Shown piece by piece: positions 15,277 to 23,005 of a DNA stretch of 64,000 nt. Source of the stretch: Candidatus Hydrogenedentota bacterium (GTDB lineage Bacteria; Hydrogenedentota; Hydrogenedentia; Hydrogenedentales; SLHB01). The position numbers and the translations under genes were made by a program. Numbering within the stretch: position 1 is the first letter of the stretch; each line of letters opens with the position of its first letter. The notes under the pieces are model-generated. The model saw only the letters and a list, made by a program, of their open reading frames with translations, was not told the DNA's origin and ran no database searches. The DNA is taken from contig JACRLJ010000033.1 in NCBI GenBank assembly GCA_016215105.1, positions 18,951-82,950 on the forward strand. Reading direction: 5' to 3'.

Positions 15277-16548
15277 TTATCCCAGTTTCGAGAATACGTC
15301 CAGCGCGCGCCGGGCGTCCACCTCTGCATAGATCTCCGTCGTGGATGCAGAACTGTGGCCAAGCGCCACCTGTGCGCCCTCAAGTCCAAATTCTTGGCGA
15401 ATGCGGGTTGCGGCGGTGTGGCGTAATTGGTTTGGCGACCACGATGGAACGCCTACCTTCCCATCCGATTCTTTCCGCGCCTTCGTGTCGGCCCGTTCGC
15501 ATCCGCGCCGGACAGCCTGCGCATACGCCAAGACGCTGTAGCAGTCGCCGACTACCCGTGTTGACTTCTTGGCGTTCGGCATTTGGTCGGGGCGCCGGTG
15601 GCTTAATGCGGCCGCGTGACGCTCGGCTTCCGCATGACGGGGCGAGAACAGGAACGCGCCGACGGGCCGCTCCAGCAGCCACGGCTTGAGTATCTCTTGT
15701 GCCTTTGGCCCAAAGTACAGGGTACGCGCGCGACCGCGGTAGGCCGTCTTGTGTTGCGCCAGTTCGGCGGTCCACACGGCGCCTGTGCGGTTGATCATGT
15801 TGGCCTTGAGCACAACGACTTCGCCGGGTCTGGCGCCGCTGTATCGCTGCAATTGCACCATGGCCCAAACTTGCCGCGAGACATACGGCTGGATAGCGTC
15901 AACGTGGGCGTCCAGGACGGGCCTCACGGGCTCGGGTTCCTTTGCGAGACTCCTACCCCTCTTCAACCCGCCCAGCATCCCCAACGCCACCGCCGCCGCC
16001 GCGGGAATCAACTCTTTCGCGGCAGCCCAGCGCCAAGCCAGCTTGACTACGCCCGTCATGGCATTGATTGAGGTACGGGCCAACTTCTTGGCGATCCAAC
16101 GCTCCCGTACTGCGTCCAACTTCGTCGGCCCAAACTGCCCCGCGTCGATATCGGCGTAGATCTCGAGCACGCCATTCAGAGCGCTCTGGACGCGCGCGAT
16201 TTGCCCCGAGGGTGATCCGTCCGCTTTGACGTAGTACGCTTTGGCGTAGTCCAGAAACATGGCGCACACCTCGGCTACGCTGATATCGGGTTGCGCTGTT
16301 TCAGGTGACGTATCGGGCGCGTCGGGGTCTTTGAATGGGTACACATACCCGCCGCGGCGCCATTTGGAGAGCATGTCGCCGTACTTCTTCTCACAGTCCG
16401 GGTCATCCCGTCTGCAAAGGTAGACTTGATGTCCACTGAGCCGGACGAAGGCGCGGCCCGATGCGGCATGGGTACAGAGCTTTGGTGTCTTCTCTTTCCG
16501 CTCGGGCGTTTTGTCGGGATCTGTTTTTGGTACGTTTTTGGGTAGCAT
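15277..16548 (-). CDS. int: Tyrosine recombinase (integrase)
   Basis: 423 aa from the ATG at 16548, which has GGAGG eight bases upstream; a frame extension to 16590 is unlikely. The N-terminal part holds a cysteine-bearing segment and a core-binding helical domain (VAEVCAMFLDYAKAYYV). The catalytic domain shows R (YSGARPGEVV), K (QHKTAYRGR), box II QLRHTAATR, and GHSSASTTEIYAEV with the tyrosine nucleophile. The first box II residue, usually histidine, is asparagine (PNQLRHT). It lies next to the tRNA-Arg attachment site and should insert and excise the element. Confidence 0.92.
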   Translation of the reverse strand: MLPKNVPKTDPDKTPERKEKTPKLCTHAASGRAFVRLSGHQVYLCRRDDPDCEKKYGDMLSKWRRGGYVYPFKDPDAPDTSPETAQPDISVAEVCAMFLDYAKAYYVKADGSPSGQIARVQSALNGVLEIYADIDAGQFGPTKLDAVRERWIAKKLARTSINAMTGVVKLAWRWAAAKELIPAAAAVALGMLGGLKRGRSLAKEPEPVRPVLDAHVDAIQPYVSRQVWAMVQLQRYSGARPGEVVVLKANMINRTGAVWTAELAQHKTAYRGRARTLYFGPKAQEILKPWLLERPVGAFLFSPRHAEAERHAAALSHRRPDQMPNAKKSTRVVGDCYSVLAYAQAVRRGCERADTKARKESDGKVGVPSWSPNQLRHTAATRIRQEFGLEGAQVALGHSSASTTEIYAEVDARRALDVFSKLG

Positions 16549-16570
16549 GTGCGAACCTCCAAGGGTGCGA

Positions 16571-16624
16571 TTGGTACGAATACCAACCATTTCCGTGAGT
16601 TCGTCCGCACTGCCACGCTGGCAG
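16571..16624. promoter_or_regulatory. Two dyads between integrase and attachment site
   Basis: TTGGTA CGAA TACCAA (16571-16586) and CTGCCA CGC TGGCAG (16610-16624) are perfect inverted repeats in the 110-base gap between the integrase start and the attachment repeat. They could be operators controlling the integrase or arm-type binding sites used in recombination. Confidence 0.45.
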
Positions 16625-16660
16625 GTATCAAGCTAAGTGCTTGATTCGGCAGGATTTAAT

Positions 16661-16710
16661 TAATGGCGCGCTCGAAAGGATTTGAACCTTCGACACCTGG
16701 CTCCGGAGGC
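16661..16710. repeat. Attachment site, right copy
   Basis: Identical over 50 bp to 4646-4695. It covers 47 bases of the tRNA-Arg gene, from the anticodon loop to the CCA end, plus three flanking bases. The strand exchange must occur within it. Confidence 0.92.
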
Positions 16711-16739
16711 CAGTGCTCTATCCACTGAGCTACGAGCGC
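16664..16739 (-). tRNA. tRNA-Arg (anticodon CCG)
   Basis: Seventy-six bases fold as a full tRNA on the minus strand. The acceptor stem GCGCTCG pairs perfectly with CGAGCGC, the D arm reads AGCTCAGTGGATAGAGC, and the anticodon stem CTGGC/GCCAG encloses loop CTCCGGA with anticodon CCG. The T arm is GAAGG/CCTTT around TTCAAAT, the discriminator is G, and CCA is encoded. It reads CGG codons. Its 3' part is supplied by the integrated element. Confidence 0.95.
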
Positions 16740-16868
16740 ACTGCGCAACGGGTTACCCCTTTGCAGAGCGTAGTCTATCACAGGGTCCTGGAGATTGTCC
16801 ACCTGGATCACGCGCACAAAGAAGCGCGTGCGCTGCCTGCCGCGTTCTGGGAGCGATGGCCCACGCCG

Positions 16869-17660
16869 TCACAGTCGCGATACGCCAAACCCGCCGCCGA
16901 CCTCGATGACCGCGCCGGTCGCATAGTCGAAATAGCCTTCGGCGAGCGCCACGACGGCCTTGCCTACGTCTTCTTGTGTACCCCATCTCTGTTGTAGCAG
17001 TATACCGTCTGCGATCAGTTTGTCGTATTTCGCCTGTACCCCCGCAGTCATGTCGGTGGAGATAATTCCGGGCCGGATTTCGTACACGTTGATACCGTGC
17101 TCGGCGAGGCGCACCGCGAAGTTTTGCGCAGTCATACTCAAGCCGGCCTTGCTGACGCAGTACTCGGCGCGGTTGGGGCTGGCCGTGTTTGCGGAGATGC
17201 TGGTGACAAACACCAGTTTTGGCGGGTAGGCTGTTCTGCCGGCCTGTAATTGCTTCACCATTTGATTTGCGATGGATTGCGCAAGGAAGAACGGTCCGCG
17301 CAAATTGATCTGGATCAAGCGGTCAAAGCTCTCTTCGGTCGTTTCCAATATGTCGAGCCGTTGTAGCGGGGCGACCCCGGCGTTGCTCACGAAGAGGTCG
17401 ATTCCTCCGAGAGTATCGACAGCCGCCTCGATCAACCGAGCGTGGCCGGCGCAATTGGCGACATCGCTTACTATCGGTAGAAAGCGCTGCCCCAACGCCT
17501 CGACTCGAGCCTTGACCTCGTACAGCCCTGTCTCGGTGTTGCTAGGATCGGCCTTCGTCGCCGTTGCCACGATGTCGTATCCGTGTTCCGCCAGCGAAAG
17601 CGCGATACCGCGCCCAATTCCACGGCTGGCGCCGGTGATGAGCGCTACCGCTTTGGCCAT
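16869..17660 (-). CDS. SDR-family oxidoreductase
   Basis: 263 aa from the ATG at 17660, which follows AAGGAA; the in-frame extension to 17774 only translates the repeat array (PVPCTPDP). The Rossmann motif TGASRGIG, the NAG motif (SNAGVAP), the catalytic serine region (TSISANT) and YCVSK are all present, so it should be an active NAD(P)-dependent short-chain dehydrogenase/reductase. GVDL-type substrate clues are absent; the closest-looking class is 3-oxoacyl-ACP reductase-like SDRs. Its 5' leader contains the heptamer array at 17678-17733. Confidence 0.85.
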   Translation of the reverse strand: MAKAVALITGASRGIGRGIALSLAEHGYDIVATATKADPSNTETGLYEVKARVEALGQRFLPIVSDVANCAGHARLIEAAVDTLGGIDLFVSNAGVAPLQRLDILETTEESFDRLIQINLRGPFFLAQSIANQMVKQLQAGRTAYPPKLVFVTSISANTASPNRAEYCVSKAGLSMTAQNFAVRLAEHGINVYEIRPGIISTDMTAGVQAKYDKLIADGILLQQRWGTQEDVGKAVVALAEGYFDYATGAVIEVGGGFGVSRL

Positions 17661-17677
17661 GTTGGGTTGGTTCCTTT

Positions 17678-17733
17678 CAGGGTCTGGGGTACAGGGTACA
17701 GGGTCTGGGGTACAGGGTACAGGGTACAGGGTG
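17678..17733. repeat. Heptamer tandem repeat, left of the four-helix-bundle gene
   Basis: Eight 7-bp units follow without break (CAGGGTC, TGGGGTA, CAGGGTA, CAGGGTC, TGGGGTA, CAGGGTA, CAGGGTA, CAGGGTG). Read as GGGTNYN units they match, in opposite orientation, the array at 18245-18272. Confidence 0.85.
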
Positions 17734-17859
17734 CGAAATGCACGGGTCATGTTGTACGGTAGGGTAAGTTCCACGTGGGCGATTATTGGTCGTGATGCGA
17801 GGGTGTCTTCTTGCGAAGGCCCAAATCACTTACGAAGCAGTGACCTTCGAGGGAAGAGC

Positions 17860-18249
17860 ATGGGACTAAAGAATTACCGGGAATTGGATGCCTGGCAGAA
17901 GGCTATGGATTTGGTAGAATCCGTTTACCGCCTCACAGCTGTGTTCCCTCCGCACGAGAGATATGGACTCGCTGGCCAAGCACAACGGGCTGCTGTTTCC
18001 ATACCCGCAAATATCGCTGAGGGATACGGTCGAATACACCGAGGCGACTACTTGCATCACCTTTCTATCTCCAGCGGTTCGTTGGCCGAATTGGAGACTC
18101 ACCTGACCATTGCTGTTCGCTTGAATTACGTTCCGCGGGAAGACGCAGTCGAAACCTGGGGCCACGTCCGAGAGACCGGCAAACTCCTTACGAAACTGAT
18201 GCAATCGCTAGACGCGAAACAAAAGCCGTCTCGACCGAAGAAGACCTGA
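17860..18249 (+). CDS. Four-helix-bundle (S23-type) protein
   Basis: 129 aa from the ATG at 17860, preceded by GAGGGA; the longer frame from 17272 is antisense to the SDR gene. The sequence has the family landmarks YRELDAWQKAMDLVESVY, FPPHERYGLAGQAQRAAVSI, PANIAEGYGR and a final helix pair (LAELETHLTIAVRLNYV). These proteins were first found in the intervening sequences of 23S rRNA genes and are also spread in intergenic positions; their role is not known. Heptamer arrays in opposite orientation flank it, and the right array begins at its stop codon. Confidence 0.88.
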   Translation: MGLKNYRELDAWQKAMDLVESVYRLTAVFPPHERYGLAGQAQRAAVSIPANIAEGYGRIHRGDYLHHLSISSGSLAELETHLTIAVRLNYVPREDAVETWGHVRETGKLLTKLMQSLDAKQKPSRPKKT

Positions 18250-18272
18250 ACCCCAGACCCTGAACCCTGAAC
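18245..18272. repeat. Heptamer tandem repeat, right of the four-helix-bundle gene
   Basis: Four 7-bp units (CCTGAAC, CCCAGAC, CCTGAAC, CCTGAAC) overlap the stop codon of the upstream gene. The reverse complement (GGGTTCA, GGGTCTG units) matches the array at 17678-17733, including the GGGTCTG variant. Confidence 0.8.
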
Positions 18273-18314
18273 CCGGCGCTTGACACCGCGACACGGTAGG
18301 TGACAGTCTTGTCC

Positions 18315-19070
18315 ATGCTCATGATTCAGTCGGAGAACCTTCGGAAGGTGTTTCATGCCTCGCGCGGCAGGACAGTGGAAGCCGTGCGCGGCGCGACGTT
18401 CTCCGTCGCTGCGGGCGAAATCTTTGGTCTACTCGGACCGAACGGAGCCGGTAAGACCACGCTCTTGCGTATGCTGGGGACGATCATTACTCCCTCGTCC
18501 GGTCACTGTTGGATTGCGGGTAATCGAACCGATTTGGCGACCGATGAGGTGCGTCATCACATCGGGTTCCTGTCCGGTAATACCAAGCTTTATGGACGCC
18601 TGACCGCACGGGAACTGTTGCGGTACTTTGGCCGGCTCTACGGCATGCCCGACCCGGCGATCGCGAAGCGTTCCGAGGAATTGGCTGCAATGCTGGGTAT
18701 GGGTGAGTTCATGGAGAGGCGTTGCGACACGTTGTCCACCGGGCAGAGCCAAAAGGTCTCCATCGCGCGCGTGCTCTTGCACGATCCGGAAGTCCTCATT
18801 CTGGACGAGCCGACGCTGGGGCTTGACATCATGACCAGCACGACGATTCTCGATTTCATTCTCGACGCCAAACGCCGGGGGCACTGCATAATCTTCTCGA
18901 CGCACTACATGTCAGAGGCCGAACTTCTCTGCGACCGGGTCGGCCTCATCTACAACGGTTCGTTGCTGGCCATCGGGACCAAGCAGGAACTCTATGAGGC
19001 CACGGGAACGGACAATATACAGGCTGCGTTTCTTGCCATGGTCGGCGCCGAGGAGCGCAAGCACGCATGA
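18315..19070 (+). CDS. natA: ABC transporter ATP-binding protein (NatA-like)
   Basis: 251 aa from the ATG at 18315 (18321 is an alternative; an upstream GTG at 18300 lacks a ribosome site). It contains Walker A GPNGAGKTT, a Q-loop region replaced by GFLSGN, signature LSTGQSQK and Walker B VLILDEPTLGLD, followed by the H-loop STHYM. The LSTGQ form instead of LSGGQ is common in export ATPases of the Nat/CcmA group. It overlaps the permease gene by ATGA, so the two form one exporter. Confidence 0.88.
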   Translation: MLMIQSENLRKVFHASRGRTVEAVRGATFSVAAGEIFGLLGPNGAGKTTLLRMLGTIITPSSGHCWIAGNRTDLATDEVRHHIGFLSGNTKLYGRLTARELLRYFGRLYGMPDPAIAKRSEELAAMLGMGEFMERRCDTLSTGQSQKVSIARVLLHDPEVLILDEPTLGLDIMTSTTILDFILDAKRRGHCIIFSTHYMSEAELLCDRVGLIYNGSLLAIGTKQELYEATGTDNIQAAFLAMVGAEERKHA

Positions 19071-21091
19071 ATCTGCGCACCGCCAAGACCATCTTCTTCA
19101 AAGAACTGCTCGACACACTCCGCGACAAACGCACGCTCATAGCCATGTTGGGCGTGCCCGTCGTGCTCTATCCCGCGCTGTTCATCTTCGGCGCGCAGGC
19201 CATGGTGGTTCAGCAAGACACGCTCGTCAAGACGCCTTCGCGCGTGGTGGTGCAAGCATCCGACCCGCAAGTCGTCCAGTGGATTAGCGGTATGCCCATG
19301 ATCCAACTCGCCGAAGCGAAATTTCCGAGCGAGAGTATGTTCGCGGGCGAAATCGACGCGATCATCGTCGCCCAAGGCAACACTTCCGCGATGCTTCAGC
19401 TAGGGACACCGGCGAAGATCGATATTCAGTACGATGCGACCGAACCCGCCTCGCGCGAGGCGCAACGACGCCTCAGCAAGGGCCTGGAAAAGCATTTCGA
19501 GCGCCTCTTGAACGAGCGCATCGCGGCGCGCGGACTGCCTGCCGATTTCGCGCTTCCATTGAAAATTGGGTCCAAGGACATCGCACCCCCGGCGAAATCC
19601 ACCGGAACCATACTCGGCATGATCCTGCCCATGATCATGGTCGTCATGCTCGGGGTTGGCGCGTTTTATCCGGCGATCGATATCACAGCCGGTGAAAAAG
19701 AACGCGGCACCTTCGAGACGCTTCTGTCCACGCCCACCACAAAGCTCGAAATCGTGTTCGGAAAGTTCCTGACGATCTTCTTGCTTTCGCTGCTTACCGG
19801 CGTGCTCAATCTCGCCAGCCTGACCCTGACGTTTGCGTTCCAGCTTACCCAGATACAGGACAGCATTGGCGCGTTTGAAATTCATTTGCCCGCCGCAACG
19901 GTGGCGCTGATTTTTCTGCTGATGGCGCCGTTGGCGTTTTTTATCAGCGCGGCCATGATGTCCATCGCAGTCTTGGCGCGGAATTTCAAGGAGGCGCAGA
20001 ATTTCGTCACGCCTTTCTTTGCGGTGATTATGTTTCCGTCCATGTTCGCGTCCCTTCCCGGCGTGAAACTGACCGCCGCCATGCAGTTGGCGCCCATCGC
20101 CAACGTGGCTCTCCTGTTCAAAGACCTCATGACCGGCAAGAGCGACGTGCAATCGGTTTTCGTGGTTCTGGTGAGCACCGCGGTGTATGCCGTTCTCGCG
20201 CTACTCTTTGCCGCGTGGGTCTTTCAACGCGAAGAGGTCATTCTCTCCGAAGATCGCGGCATTCCGTTAACCCTTCGGAGATCGGAATTCACGCCGGAAC
20301 CCGCTCCGAGCATGGGGTTGGCGCTATTTCTCTTTGCGCTGGTGTTTATACTGATCTTCTATCTCGGAACATACGTTCAGTCACAAAATGCAATATCAGG
20401 AACCCTGATAACCCAATGGGGCATTATCCTGGCCCCCACCGTAGTCATCCTATGGTTTGTTCGCGTCGATATTGTGCGCGCGCTGAGCCTGCGCCTGCCA
20501 TCCTTCGGGGCTTCAGTCGCGACACTCTTGATGGCGCTGGCGTGGGTGGTGCTAATTCTGCAGATTTCAATCTGGCAAAACCGCGTGCTGCCTATGCCCG
20601 AGGAAATGGCTCGCCAGATGGAGGAACTTCTCCAGCTCGACAATCCCGATGTGAGCATCGTCCTCATTCTGTTCGCGTTCGCCCTCTCCCCCGCTATTTG
20701 CGAGGATGCGCTCTGCCGTGGCGCGCTATTCTCGGGCCTGCGCCGGAGAATGCCCGACTGGGTTGCCGTACTGGCGGTCGCGGCGCTGTTTGGCTTGCTC
20801 CACATGGTCGTTTACCGCGTACTGACGACGGCGATCAGTGGCGCGGTGCTGGGTTACATCGTCTGGCGGTCACGCTCGCTCTATGCCAGTATCGCTGCGC
20901 ATTTCATCAACAACGCGGTCGCGTTGCTTGCCAGCACCGGGCAATTGCCCCAGTCTGTGGGGGTACTCTGGACCGACGAACGTTATCAAAAGAGCGGCTT
21001 GCCGGTTCCGGCGTTGCTTGGAGCCCTAGCGGTGTTTGGAGCCGGAGTTGTCCTGATGGAATGGACGGCGAGGCGCAATAGGGCGGCTTAG
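19067..21091 (+). CDS. natB: ABC exporter permease fused to a CPBP intramembrane protease
   Basis: 674 aa. Residues 1-400 are a NatB/ABC-2 permease: one helix near 20-45, a large extracytoplasmic domain, and a cluster of helices around 185-390 with the ABC-2 landmark ITAGEKERGTFETLLSTP. The C-terminal 270 residues hold more helices and a CPBP (CAAX protease-like) domain with ICEDALCRGALFSGL, FGLLHMV and HFINN. The first motif reads ED where EE is usual, while both histidine motifs are kept. Such fusions may process or export a peptide, but the cargo is unknown. Confidence 0.85.
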   Translation: MNLRTAKTIFFKELLDTLRDKRTLIAMLGVPVVLYPALFIFGAQAMVVQQDTLVKTPSRVVVQASDPQVVQWISGMPMIQLAEAKFPSESMFAGEIDAIIVAQGNTSAMLQLGTPAKIDIQYDATEPASREAQRRLSKGLEKHFERLLNERIAARGLPADFALPLKIGSKDIAPPAKSTGTILGMILPMIMVVMLGVGAFYPAIDITAGEKERGTFETLLSTPTTKLEIVFGKFLTIFLLSLLTGVLNLASLTLTFAFQLTQIQDSIGAFEIHLPAATVALIFLLMAPLAFFISAAMMSIAVLARNFKEAQNFVTPFFAVIMFPSMFASLPGVKLTAAMQLAPIANVALLFKDLMTGKSDVQSVFVVLVSTAVYAVLALLFAAWVFQREEVILSEDRGIPLTLRRSEFTPEPAPSMGLALFLFALVFILIFYLGTYVQSQNAISGTLITQWGIILAPTVVILWFVRVDIVRALSLRLPSFGASVATLLMALAWVVLILQISIWQNRVLPMPEEMARQMEELLQLDNPDVSIVLILFAFALSPAICEDALCRGALFSGLRRRMPDWVAVLAVAALFGLLHMVVYRVLTTAISGAVLGYIVWRSRSLYASIAAHFINNAVALLASTGQLPQSVGVLWTDERYQKSGLPVPALLGALAVFGAGVVLMEWTARRNRAA

Positions 21092-21105
21092 GCGCAAGGT
21101 GGGGG

Positions 21106-21200
21106 GATCAGACGGATCGGACCGATCTGACTGATCGGACTGGTCGGTTACTGCATCCCGCCGGGCCAGCGCCCGGATCGGCGGCTGAGGCGAGCCGCCG
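21106..21200. repeat. 9-bp tandem repeat and palindrome in the spacer
   Basis: Five 9-bp units lie at 21106-21150 (GATCAGACG, GATCGGACC, GATCTGACT, GATCGGACT, GGTCGGTTA). At 21179-21200 follows a hairpin with 8-bp arms, CGGCGGCT and AGCCGCCG, around GAGGCG. No gene lies in this spacer. Confidence 0.75.
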
Positions 21201-21314
21201 CTATTCTGCCACGCGCGCGGGTGCGAGGTCTTCGCGTTTTCTGGTCTGCATACCCCTGTTTATGGTATGAATGTGCCTGTTTCGACGCACTCTGGGAAAG
21301 GAAATCTAGGACAC

Positions 21315-22574
21315 ATGATGGAAGAATTGTCTTTTCTTACAGAAGATCAGGTCCGTGCGATCCAGGCGCAATTTGGCACACCGGTCTACGTTTATGACCA
21401 AGAGACTTTGGAAAAACAGGCCAAGACTGTGGTGACCATGCCGAACGCCTACGGTCTGACCGCGCGTTACGCAATGAAAGCGCTGCCGAACGCGTCCATC
21501 ATTCGCGTGTTGACCGCTATGGGACTGCACATCGACGCGAGCAGCGCCTTCGAGGCGGAGCGCGCGATGAAGGCCGGCGTGCCGCCCTCCCGTATTCAAC
21601 TCACGGCGCAGCAATTGCCGGAAAGTCTCAGGGGGCTGGTCGAGAAGGGCGTGCTCTTCAACGCGTGCTCCATCCACCAACTCGATACGTACGGACGTAT
21701 GTTTCCCGGCGCGGAGGCGTGCATTCGCGTCAACCCGGGACTTGGCTCGGGCCACAGTAACCGCACCAACGTCGGCGGGCCGTCGTCGAGCTTCGGCATC
21801 TGGCACGAGCACCTCGATCAGGTGTTCGCAACGCTGAAGAAGCATGGCCTCCGCCTTACGCGCATGCACTCCCACATCGGATCGGGCGCGGACCCGGAGA
21901 CGTGGCATCGCTGCGCGCGGATGTCTCTGGACATCGCCGCGAAGCTTCCCGACGTCCATACGCTGAGCCTTGGCGGCGGCTACAAGGTCGGCCGCATGAA
22001 GGGTGAAGCCAGCACGGACCTGCACGTGATTGGGCGGGTGATTGTGCAGGATTTCGAGGATTTCTATAGGACCCATGGGCGCAAACTGCATCTCGAAATC
22101 GAGCCCGGCACCTACCTCGTCGCCAATGCGGGCGCCATCGTAACAACCATCATCGATGTGACGGAAACCGGCGCCGACGGATATTCGTTTATCAAGATTG
22201 ACAGCGGCATGACCGAAGTCGTTCGCCCCGCGATGTACGGCGCACAGCATCCCATTGTGGTCGTGCCCAAGACGGTGGAAGCGCGGGGAACGAAAGAGTA
22301 CCTTGTAGCCGGGCACTGCTGTGAGAGCGGAGACATTCTCACGCCGGAACGGGACAATCCGGAAGGGCTTCAGCCCCGGCAGTCGACGGAAGCGAAGATC
22401 GGCGATGCGCCCGTAATCGGCGGAGCGGGGGCGTATTGTGCAGGTATGTCGTCCAAGAACTACAACTCGTTCCCCGAGGCCCCGGAAGTGCTGCTTTCCC
22501 GCGACGGTAAGCTCACTCTGATTCGCAAGCGCCAGACCTTAGAGCAGATAGTTCAGAACGAGGCAGCCGGTTAA
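21315..22574 (+). CDS. lysA: Diaminopimelate decarboxylase-type PLP enzyme
   Basis: 419 aa from ATGATG at 21315, which has AGGA just upstream; an in-frame ATG at 21267 would add 16 residues. The fold type III barrel is clear: PLP lysine in RYAMKALPN, HIGSGADPETW, the glycine-rich phosphate loop LGGGYKVG, EPGTYLV and the cysteine-bearing CESGDI near the C terminus. Known members make L-lysine from meso-diaminopimelate; a related decarboxylase acting on another amino acid cannot be excluded. It stands between two 9-bp repeat spacers. Confidence 0.78.
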   Translation: MMEELSFLTEDQVRAIQAQFGTPVYVYDQETLEKQAKTVVTMPNAYGLTARYAMKALPNASIIRVLTAMGLHIDASSAFEAERAMKAGVPPSRIQLTAQQLPESLRGLVEKGVLFNACSIHQLDTYGRMFPGAEACIRVNPGLGSGHSNRTNVGGPSSSFGIWHEHLDQVFATLKKHGLRLTRMHSHIGSGADPETWHRCARMSLDIAAKLPDVHTLSLGGGYKVGRMKGEASTDLHVIGRVIVQDFEDFYRTHGRKLHLEIEPGTYLVANAGAIVTTIIDVTETGADGYSFIKIDSGMTEVVRPAMYGAQHPIVVVPKTVEARGTKEYLVAGHCCESGDILTPERDNPEGLQPRQSTEAKIGDAPVIGGAGAYCAGMSSKNYNSFPEAPEVLLSRDGKLTLIRKRQTLEQIVQNEAAG

Positions 22575-22580
22575 CGGGCT

Positions 22581-22616
22581 ATCGGACAAGTCGGACAGGT
22601 CAGACGGATCGGACCT
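22581..22616. repeat. 9-bp tandem repeat
   Basis: Four 9-bp units (ATCGGACAA, GTCGGACAG, GTCAGACGG, ATCGGACCT) begin seven bases after the lysA stop. They belong to the same unit family as the arrays at 21106 and 55569. Confidence 0.75.
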
Positions 22617-22645
22617 GACACGCTTTACTAAGGATCACGAATTAG

Positions 22646-22993
22646 ATGTCAACGGAAGAGCCGGACTTAGCCGCAACACAAGACGCTTTGGTGCAAAACT
22701 GGAGCATCGTGCCTGTCGCGCCGGAGACGGAAGGGTTTGGGCGCGAGGCGTTGCTCGAGGCGCTCAAGCAGCGCGTTCTCTACCTCATCCAGCACGACTT
22801 CAACCGGCTCATGACCGCGATGTACATCCTCGACGTCGCGGAGGAGCGTTTCAAGGCGGCGATGGCGACGCCGGGGGGGCTGGATAACGCCGCGAAGGCG
22901 GTCGCCGAAGTAATCCTCGAGCGGGAGATGCAGAAGGTCATCACACGCCAGAAATACCGAAATGTCTACAGTATTGAGGATCTTTCCTCATAG
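22646..22993 (+). CDS. Conserved-looking small helical protein before radA
   Basis: 115 aa, mostly helical after a short acidic N terminus. The central region (RQRVLYLIQHDFNRLMTAMY in outline, then ILDVAEERFKAAMA) and the C-terminal EREMQKVITRQKYRNVYSIE look like a compact helical domain. I do not recognise a family. It lies 12 bases before radA in the same direction and is probably co-transcribed with radA-disA-pyrF-pyrE. Confidence 0.7.
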   Translation: MSTEEPDLAATQDALVQNWSIVPVAPETEGFGREALLEALKQRVLYLIQHDFNRLMTAMYILDVAEERFKAAMATPGGLDNAAKAVAEVILEREMQKVITRQKYRNVYSIEDLSS

Positions 22994-23005
22994 GGGGCGC
23001 TATCC

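Larger units (their letters stand above)
4646..16710. mobile_element. Integrated 12-kb element in tRNA-Arg with replication and tail genes
   Basis: A perfect 50-bp direct repeat (4646-4695 and 16661-16710, offset 12,015 bp) bounds the element. The right copy is the 3' part of an intact tRNA-Arg gene; the left copy is an isolated tRNA 3' fragment, so insertion regenerated the tRNA. A tyrosine recombinase gene sits next to the right repeat, as is classical. All recognisable genes read leftward and most overlap by ATGA. The content runs integrase, small regulator-like proteins, DUF1580 protein, PrimPol, helicase, many small proteins, then a gp10-like protein, a chaperone-like protein and a tape measure. 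No terminase, portal, capsid, head protease, major tail protein or lysis gene was recognised. It may be a satellite-like element or a deleted prophage. Confidence 0.9.
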
